Assembly (NCBI GenBank): GCA_020052115.1
Contig: JAGVPR010000084.1
Coordinates: 1 to 7,152, forward strand
Source: Candidatus Eiseniibacteriota bacterium
GTDB lineage: Bacteria; Eisenbacteria; RBG-16-71-46; JAGVPR01
DNA length: 7,152 nt
Direction of reading: 5' to 3'
Positions 1-5,019 of the stretch are shown here, piece by piece; position 1 is the stretch's first letter; each line of letters begins with the position of its first letter. A model generated the notes under the pieces. The model was not told the DNA's origin. It did no database searches and saw only the letters and a program-made list of their open reading frames with translations. The translations under genes were made by a program, and so were the position numbers.

Positions 1-12
1 CTCTTCCGATCT
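1..12. other. Residual Illumina adapter sequence
   Basis: The first twelve bases, CTCTTCCGATCT, are identical to the 3' end shared by the standard Illumina TruSeq-type adapters. Their position at the very edge of the window argues for an untrimmed read end rather than genome sequence. The downstream reading frame continues through them without a stop, giving four non-native codons in the adaptor-protein frame, so they could easily be taken for coding sequence. A chance genomic match cannot be excluded, but the exact terminal position makes it unlikely. Confidence 0.85.
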
Positions 13-13
13 C

Positions 14-811
14 CGGGCGCGGGCCGCGAGCGCCAGGGCGGAGGTCGCGCGCTACGCGGACCTCGTCGAGAAGGACTACGTCACGAAGCAGCAGTACGAC
101 GACGTCAGCGCCAACGCCGCGGCGGCGGAAGCGACGGTCGAGGCCGATTCGGCGAACGTCACCGCCGCTCGCCTCCAGGCGGACTACTGCACGATCACCG
201 CCCCGATCTCCGGGCGGACGGGAAATCTCCTGGTTCACGAGGGGAACCTCGTGACCGCCAACAGCCAGTCTCCTCTTGTCGTGATCAACCAGATCGCGCC
301 GGTCTACGTCAGTTTCTCGGTGCCGGAGCAACGACTGGGCGCGATCCGCCGCCATGCGGCCGAGGAAACGCTGCACGTGCGCGTGTCGGATCCCTCGGAT
401 GCGAGCCGGGCGATCTCCGGCGATCTGACCTTCCTCGACAACGCCGTGGAAGAGACGACCGGAACGATCCTGCTCAAGGCGATATTCCCGAACGGCGACG
501 GCTCGCTCTGGCCGGGGCAGTTCGTGAACGTCGAGCTGGCGCTGACCGTCCGCCAAGACGCGGTCGTGGTCCCGGTGCCCGCGGTGCAGACCGGCCAGAG
601 CGGTCAGTTCGTCTTCGTGATCAAGGCCGACAACACCGCCGAGCTGCGGCCCGTCGTCACCGGCCCACAGGCGGGCGGCGAGATCGTCATCGAGAGCGGC
701 CTCGAGGCGGATGAGACCGTCGTCACGGACGGCCAGATCCGGCTCGTCCCCGGCGCGAAGATCAGCCTGAAGCCCCCGGTCGGAACGGCGACGGGGACCC
801 CGGCGTCATGA
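14..811 (+). CDS. RND efflux periplasmic adaptor (membrane fusion protein), 5'-truncated
   Basis: This is the C-terminal 265 residues of an HlyD/AcrA/MdtA-type adaptor, which links an RND permease to an outer-membrane channel in the periplasm. Numbering from the first native codon at 14: residues 1-55 are the second, Ala-rich helix of the coiled-coil hairpin (LVEKDYVTKQQYDD at about 17-30). Residues 57-80 are the returning half of the lipoyl domain (TITAPISGRTG, then HEGNLV). Residues 85-190 form the beta-barrel domain, with NAVEETTGTILLKA and LWPGQFVNVEL typical of MdtA-like proteins. The remainder is the membrane-proximal domain. Signal peptide, first coiled-coil helix and first lipoyl half are missing at the contig edge. 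A GTG at 251 is an internal Val inside the lipoyl motif, not a start. The stop overlaps the permease ATG. The subfamily is certain; substrate is unknown. Confidence 0.95.
   Translation, partial: RARAASARAEVARYADLVEKDYVTKQQYDDVSANAAAAEATVEADSANVTAARLQADYCTITAPISGRTGNLLVHEGNLVTANSQSPLVVINQIAPVYVSFSVPEQRLGAIRRHAAEETLHVRVSDPSDASRAISGDLTFLDNAVEETTGTILLKAIFPNGDGSLWPGQFVNVELALTVRQDAVVVPVPAVQTGQSGQFVFVIKADNTAELRPVVTGPQAGGEIVIESGLEADETVVTDGQIRLVPGAKISLKPPVGTATGTPAS
808..811 (+). promoter_or_regulatory. ATGA stop/start overlap coupling adaptor and permease
   Basis: The permease ATG at 808-810 overlaps the adaptor TGA at 809-811. The only purine-rich stretch upstream is GGGG at 793-796, eleven bases away, so there is no good independent ribosome-binding site. 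This arrangement usually means translational coupling by re-initiation, fitting a fixed ratio of the two pump subunits. Coupling itself is inferred; the overlap is read directly. Confidence 0.75.
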
Positions 812-3800
812 ACATCTCCGAGGGTTTCATCCGCCGCCCGGTCATGACGACGCTCGTCATGCTGGGCATCCTGCTCTTCGGGATCATGGCCTACCGGCTG
901 CTGCCGGTGAGCGACCTCCCGAACGTGGACTTCCCGACCCTCCAGGTGAGCGCGAACCTGCCCGGCGCGCGGCCGGAGGACATGGCCTCTTCGGTCGCGA
1001 CCCCGCTCGAGAAGCAGTTCTCGACGATCGCCGGGCTCGATGCCATGACCTCGACGAGCACGCAGGGGAGCACTCAGATCACGCTCCAGTTCTCGCTCGA
1101 TCGCGACATTGACGCGGCCGCACAGGACGTGCAATCCGCGATCGCCTCCACGCTCTCGCGGCTGCCGCGCGACATGGCGAGCCCTCCCTCCTACCGCAAG
1201 GTGAATCCGGCGGACTCGCCCATCCTCATGATCGCGCTCACCTCGCCGACGCTCCCGCTCTACGAACTCAACGAGTACGCGGAGACGATGCTCGCGCAGC
1301 GGATCTCGATGGTCAGCGGGGTCGCGCAGGTGATGGTGTACGGATCGCAGCAGTACGCCGTTCGCATCCAGCTCGATCCCGATGCACTCGCGAGCCGCGG
1401 CATCGGCATTGACGAGGTGGCGAGCGCGGTCCGCTCCGCCAACGTGAACCTGCCGACCGGCACGATCAACGGCGCCGAGCGGGCCTTCACGATCCAGGCG
1501 CGCGGCCAGCTCTACGACGCGGATGCCTACAAACCGCTGATCATCGCATACCGGAACGGCCATCCCGTCCGTCTCGAGGAGGTCGGAAGGGTCCTCGACA
1601 GCGTGCAGAACGACAAGGTCGCCGCCTGGTACGTCAAGGACCGGGCGATCGTGCTGGCCGTTCAGCGCCAGCCGGGCACGAACACGGTCGCGGTCGCGAA
1701 CGGCGTCAGAAACCTGCTTCCCAGCTTCCGCGAGAGGCTGCCCGCCTCGGTCAACATGGACATCCTGTTCGACCGCTCCGAACCGATCCACGCGTCCGTG
1801 ACCGACGTGAAACGCACGCTCTTCATCACGCTCGCTCTAGTGGTCATGGTGATCTTCCTGTTCCTGCGCAACATCTCCGCCACGGTGATCCCCTCGCTCG
1901 CGCTCCCGATGTCGCTCGTCGGGACGTTCACGGGGATGTACCTGCTCGGCTACAGCCTCGACAACCTCTCGTTGATGGCGCTGACGCTTTCGGTCGGATT
2001 CGTGGTGGACGACGCCATCGTCATGCTCGAGAACATCGTGCGGCACATGGAGAAGGGCGAGAAACCGCTCGAGGCGGCGTTCAGAGGATCGCGCGAGATC
2101 GGCTTCACGATCCTCTCCATGACCCTTTCGCTGGCCGCGGTCTTCATCCCGATCCTCTTCATGGGCGGGATCATGGGCCGGCTCTTCCACGAGTTCGCCG
2201 TGACGATCGGCATAGCGATCCTGATCTCAGGCTTCGTATCCCTGTCGCTGACGCCGATGCTCGCGAGCCGATTCCTGCGTCCGTCGGCGCAGGCGCATCA
2301 CGGGAGGTTCTACGCGGCGAGCGAACGGGTATTCGCGCGCTCGCTCGAAATCTACGGCCGGGGTTTGAGCTGGTCGCTCCGGAAGCGCCGGCTCGTGCTC
2401 GTCTTCTCGGCGGCCGTCCTGGGCCTCACGTTCTTCATGTTCTCGAAGGCGCCGAAGGGCTTTCTGCCGACCGAGGACACGGGACAGATCCAGGGCGGCA
2501 CCGAGGCGCAGCAAGGGACGTCGTTCGCGTCCATGGTGAAGCACCAGCGCGCCGCCGCCGCCGTCGTAGCCGCGGATCCGGACGTGCGGGCCTTCATGTC
2601 GAACGTGGGCGGCCGAGGAAGCACCAGCACGGCTCAAGGGAACCTCTTCATCCGGCTCAAGCCGCGAAACGAGCGCAAGAGCACGCCCGATCAGATCATC
2701 GAGCGGCTTCGCCCGAAGTTCGCGCAGATCCCCGGACTTCGTGTGTTCATGCAGGTGCCGCCGCCGATCCGGATCGGCGGGGCGGTCAGCAGGAGCCAGT
2801 ACCAGTTCACGCTGCAGGGCGGAGACACCGAGGAACTCTACCGGAACGCGCAAGCGCTCGAGGAGAGAATGCGCGCTCTGCCCAAGCTGCAGGACGTATC
2901 GAGCGACCTGCTCATCCGTAACCCGCAGATTGATGTCGCGATGGATCGGGATCGCGCGGCGGCGCTCGGCATCTCGATCCAGCAGATCGAAGCGGCGCTC
3001 CAGAGCGCGTACGCCTCCAGCCAGATCTCGACGATCTATACGCCGAACAACGAGTACCAGGTGATCATGGAGCTGCTCCCGGAGCGCCAGCTCGACCCCG
3101 GCGCGCTCTCGATGCTCCACGTGAGGTCCTCGAGCGGCCGGCTCGTTCCGCTGGGCGCACTCGCGCAGATCAAGCAAGGGCTCGGCCCGGCCGCGGTGAA
3201 CCACCTCGGGCAGCTCCCCGCCGTGACCATCTCCTTCAACCTGGCTCCCGGCGTTGCGCTCGGCAGCGCGGTCGAGGAGGTCAACCAGCTCGCGCGGAGC
3301 GTCCTGCCGGCGACGATCGCCACCAGCTTCCAGGGGACCGCGCAGGCATTCCAGTCGTCAATGAAGGGGCTGGGCATCCTCCTGCTCATGACGATCGTCG
3401 TGATCTACATCGTCCTCGGCATCCTCTACGAGAGCTTCATCCATCCGCTCACGATCTTCTCCGCGCTGCCTTTCGCGGGGTTCGGCGCGCTCTTGACCCT
3501 GTGGCTCTTCCGCGTCGAGGTCAGCATCTACGCGTTCGTCGGCATCATCATGCTCGTGGGGCTCGTGAAGAAGAACGGGATCATGATGATTGACTTCGCG
3601 CTGGCCGCGCAGCGAAACGAGGGCAAGGATGCTGCGGGCGCAATCTACGAGGCGTGCATGATCCGCTTCCGCCCGATCATGATGACGACGATGGCGGCGC
3701 TGATGGGGACGCTTCCGATCGCGATCGGCTTCGGGGCCGGGGCCGAATCACGCCGGCCGCTCGGGCTGGCGGTGGTCGGAGGGCTTCTCTTCTCGCAGCT

Positions 3801-3921
3801 CCTGACGCTGTTCGTGACGCCGGTGTTCTACGTCTACATGGACCGGTTGCAGCATCTGCGCCGCGCGAAGACGGCCCCCGTGGAGATCCCCGACCCGGCT
3901 CAGCCGCTGCCCAACACGTAG
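808..3921 (+). CDS. RND multidrug efflux permease, HAE-1 family, MdtB/MdtC-like
   Basis: A complete 1037-residue inner-membrane drug/proton antiporter of normal HAE-1 length. TM1 is at about 11-29, followed by the PNVDFPT signature (38-44) and the first porter/docking loop (about 40-335). TM2-TM6 span about 337-486 and TM7 about 527-545. The second porter loop runs about 550-850 and TM8-TM12 from about 853 to 1010. The proton-relay residues are present: Asp401-Asp402 in GFVVDDAIV of TM4 (AcrB D407/D408) and Lys922 in LVKKNGIMMIDFA of TM10 (AcrB K940). The phrases MASSVATPLE, NLSLMALTL and EFAVT resemble E. coli MdtB/MdtC more than AcrB. E. coli has two such permeases in tandem; here only one follows the adaptor, so a homotrimer is likely. 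The start is fixed by the ATGA overlap and the usual MNISEGFIRRPV N-terminus. Substrate cannot be read from sequence; orthology to mdtC itself is not established. Confidence 0.97.
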   Translation: MNISEGFIRRPVMTTLVMLGILLFGIMAYRLLPVSDLPNVDFPTLQVSANLPGARPEDMASSVATPLEKQFSTIAGLDAMTSTSTQGSTQITLQFSLDRDIDAAAQDVQSAIASTLSRLPRDMASPPSYRKVNPADSPILMIALTSPTLPLYELNEYAETMLAQRISMVSGVAQVMVYGSQQYAVRIQLDPDALASRGIGIDEVASAVRSANVNLPTGTINGAERAFTIQARGQLYDADAYKPLIIAYRNGHPVRLEEVGRVLDSVQNDKVAAWYVKDRAIVLAVQRQPGTNTVAVANGVRNLLPSFRERLPASVNMDILFDRSEPIHASVTDVKRTLFITLALVVMVIFLFLRNISATVIPSLALPMSLVGTFTGMYLLGYSLDNLSLMALTLSVGFVVDDAIVMLENIVRHMEKGEKPLEAAFRGSREIGFTILSMTLSLAAVFIPILFMGGIMGRLFHEFAVTIGIAILISGFVSLSLTPMLASRFLRPSAQAHHGRFYAASERVFARSLEIYGRGLSWSLRKRRLVLVFSAAVLGLTFFMFSKAPKGFLPTEDTGQIQGGTEAQQGTSFASMVKHQRAAAAVVAADPDVRAFMSNVGGRGSTSTAQGNLFIRLKPRNERKSTPDQIIERLRPKFAQIPGLRVFMQVPPPIRIGGAVSRSQYQFTLQGGDTEELYRNAQALEERMRALPKLQDVSSDLLIRNPQIDVAMDRDRAAALGISIQQIEAALQSAYASSQISTIYTPNNEYQVIMELLPERQLDPGALSMLHVRSSSGRLVPLGALAQIKQGLGPAAVNHLGQLPAVTISFNLAPGVALGSAVEEVNQLARSVLPATIATSFQGTAQAFQSSMKGLGILLLMTIVVIYIVLGILYESFIHPLTIFSALPFAGFGALLTLWLFRVEVSIYAFVGIIMLVGLVKKNGIMMIDFALAAQRNEGKDAAGAIYEACMIRFRPIMMTTMAALMGTLPIAIGFGAGAESRRPLGLAVVGGLLFSQLLTLFVTPVFYVYMDRLQHLRRAKTAPVEIPDPAQPLPNT

Positions 3922-4622
3922 ATCACCCAGGGGGCGATCCGCGTTTCGTTGACCCAGGCGATCCCCTCGTCCTCGCGGCCGAGCGGCTCCAGCCGCTCGA
4001 TGACCTCGAAACCGGTCCTTCGATAGATCTCGCGGTAGTCCTCGTCGAACCAGATCACGTCCTCCACCGGTCTCGGATCCTCGATGTCGGTGTTGACGAT
4101 CAACACGCGGTCGCCGGTGCGGGCGTTCGCGTTCTCAGGGAAGTCCTTCGTCGTGAAGGAAGCCCACTCGTGCCGGTAGATCTCGGGAGAGGAGACGACG
4201 TTCACAAACACCGCCGCCTTCTTGAGAACCCGGCGGATCTCGCCGAACAGCTTGAGCTTCGTCTCCCAGGTCGGGACGTTGTCGAAGGTGAACATCGAGA
4301 GGACGAGATCGAAGGTCCCGTCACCGAACGCCCCGAGATCGCCCTCGCCGATCAGCGTGTAGTCGCCGCCGGGATCGAGCGCGCGGGCCCTCCGGATCAT
4401 GTCTTCCGAGATGTCCGCGCCGGCCGCCGAGAATCCGTGGCGACAGAGGAAACGCGTGGAGCGCCCGCTGCCGCAGCCCAGATCGAGCGCTCGGCCGCCC
4501 GCGGCGTGTCGCGTGAAGACCGAAGGTACGTCGCGAAACGCCAGATAGTAAGTGCCGGGGAACTCGAGCCTCGAATACGCCTCGGCGCGGACCGGGTCTT
4601 CGTACGTGTTCTTGAAGTCCAT
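3900..4622 (-). CDS. Class I SAM-dependent methyltransferase
   Basis: A 240-residue soluble, probably cytoplasmic protein with a Rossmann-type methyltransferase fold. Motif I, the SAM-binding glycine loop, is LDLGCGSG at residues 46-53. The acidic residue ending strand beta-2 is Asp70 (GADIS). Motif IV-like FDLVLSMFTFDNVP is at 104-117, followed by FGEIRRVLK at 126-134, the helix and strand typical of Methyltransf_11/25 enzymes. The C-terminal part (about 150-240) is acidic and aromatic and probably contributes to the acceptor site. The acceptor is unknown. I chose the ATG at 4622-4620 because GAGGG lies four bases upstream and the product begins MDFKNTYEDP. A GTG at 4670 and an ATG at 4655 would add 16 or 11 residues of Arg-rich sequence without homology-like character. 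It converges on the pump gene and overlaps its end by 22 bases, with no partner gene on its own strand in view. Confidence 0.93.
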   Translation of the reverse strand: MDFKNTYEDPVRAEAYSRLEFPGTYYLAFRDVPSVFTRHAAGGRALDLGCGSGRSTRFLCRHGFSAAGADISEDMIRRARALDPGGDYTLIGEGDLGAFGDGTFDLVLSMFTFDNVPTWETKLKLFGEIRRVLKKAAVFVNVVSSPEIYRHEWASFTTKDFPENANARTGDRVLIVNTDIEDPRPVEDVIWFDEDYREIYRRTGFEVIERLEPLGREDEGIAWVNETRIAPWVIYVLGSG

Positions 4623-4626
4623 GGCG

Positions 4627-4631
4627 CCCTC
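4627..4631 (-). promoter_or_regulatory. Ribosome-binding site of the methyltransferase
   Basis: On the minus strand GAGGG is followed by a four-base spacer (CGCC) and ATG. The spacing is slightly short but this is the best Shine-Dalgarno match near any candidate start of this gene, and it decides in favour of the 240-residue product. Confidence 0.6.
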
Positions 4632-4786
4632 ACACCGGAACGGCCGGCAGCGCATCGTCGAACGCCTCACGCGCTCCCGGCGAGAAGGTCAAGAAAAGCG
4701 CTCGCAGCCTACCTCTGCGCTCGATCGGCGTCAAGCCGGCCGGGGCGTCCCCCGCGGGCAGACCGGGCGGGCATGGGCGCCGGCAC

Positions 4787-4798
4787 GCCTCCGGAGGC
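4787..4798. repeat. Perfect 12-bp palindrome flanked by 7-bp direct repeats
   Basis: GCCTCCGGAGGC reads identically on both strands. The seven-base word CCGGCAC occurs immediately before it (4780-4786) and again at 4807-4813. The element lies about 40 bases upstream of the possible -10 of the receptor gene, where an operator would be expected. In DNA this rich in G+C a 12-base palindrome may be chance, and I recognise no known regulator site. Confidence 0.3.
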
Positions 4799-4834
4799 AG
4801 CCGATTCCGGCACACGGGCTACTCCGGCCGATGT

Positions 4835-4840
4835 TAGTAT
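4835..4840 (+). promoter_or_regulatory. Possible -10 element of the receptor gene
   Basis: TAGTAT keeps the three most important -10 positions (first T, second A, last T) and sits in the only AT-rich spot (TTAGTATTCA, 4834-4843) in the 200 bases ahead of the receptor. It would place the transcript start near 4847 and give a leader of about 170 bases. No acceptable -35 is seen at 16-18 bases upstream, so support is weak. Confidence 0.25.
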
Positions 4841-4843
4841 TCA

Positions 4844-4959
4844 CCGAGGCTGGAACTTCGGACCTGGTTGCGGGCTTCGCCCCACAGGAACGAGGACCGG
4901 CCCGCTCTTTCGATTCGCGCCGCCTCCTTGTCCCTGAAACCAACTGGGGAGATCCCGGT
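4844..4959 (+). promoter_or_regulatory. Possible structured 5' leader of the receptor mRNA
   Basis: Four potential hairpins follow one another just after the candidate -10. CCGAGG (4844-4849) pairs with CTTCGG (4856-4861), including one G-U. GGGC (4872-4875) pairs with GCCC (4879-4882). CAGGAACGAGGA (4885-4896) pairs with TCCTTGTCCCTG (4925-4936) with one mismatch and one G-U, and the stem can continue inward through GGC/GCC and CGC/GCG. ACTGGG (4943-4948) pairs with CCCGGT (4954-4959) with one G-U. I recognise no known riboswitch; the conserved cobalamin, TPP, FMN and SAM core words are absent. High G+C makes pairing easy, so this is a hypothesis only. Confidence 0.25.
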
Positions 4960-5019
4960 CTGAAAGATATGTTGCCGTTCTCGAAACCACCCCGCTCCCG
5001 TTGGACACCCGGGGCAGGA

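Larger units (their letters stand above)
4623..5019. other. Divergent intergenic region between methyltransferase and TonB receptor
   Basis: About 400 bases between two divergently transcribed genes, so promoters for both should lie here. No convincing protein-coding gene is visible on either strand; reading frames stay open by virtue of high G+C only, and their translations are low-complexity Arg/Pro/Ala. On the minus strand, TTGACC (4692-4687) matches the -35 consensus at five of six positions, but 17 bases on there is no good -10 (TGAGGC), so it is only a hint for the methyltransferase promoter. The palindrome at 4787-4798, the AT-rich spot near 4835 and the hairpin series at 4844-4959 are listed separately. 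No recognisable Fur box, tRNA or Rho-independent terminator was found. Confidence 0.7.

Noticed and set aside
251..811. GTG at 251 as the start of a 186-residue adaptor protein
   Set aside because: The same frame is open to the left edge and encodes the coiled-coil helix and lipoyl motif expected upstream; the GTG is an internal Val in HEGNLV.
604..1791. 395-residue minus-strand open frame
   Set aside because: Shadow of the adaptor and permease genes; His/Arg/Asp/Val-rich translation with no domain, typical of antisense frames in G+C-rich DNA.
4872..4882. Rho-independent terminator
   Set aside because: GGGC-TTC-GCCC is a short hairpin with no following T-run on either strand.
3654..4937. 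427-residue plus-strand open frame
   Set aside because: Antisense to the methyltransferase, which has clear SAM-binding motifs; this translation is low complexity and matches nothing I recognise.
4844..5019. Cobalamin riboswitch ahead of a BtuB-like receptor
   Set aside because: The conserved B12-box and adjacent core words of the cobalamin aptamer are not present on the plus strand; other common riboswitch cores (TPP, FMN, SAM, c-di-GMP) are absent too.
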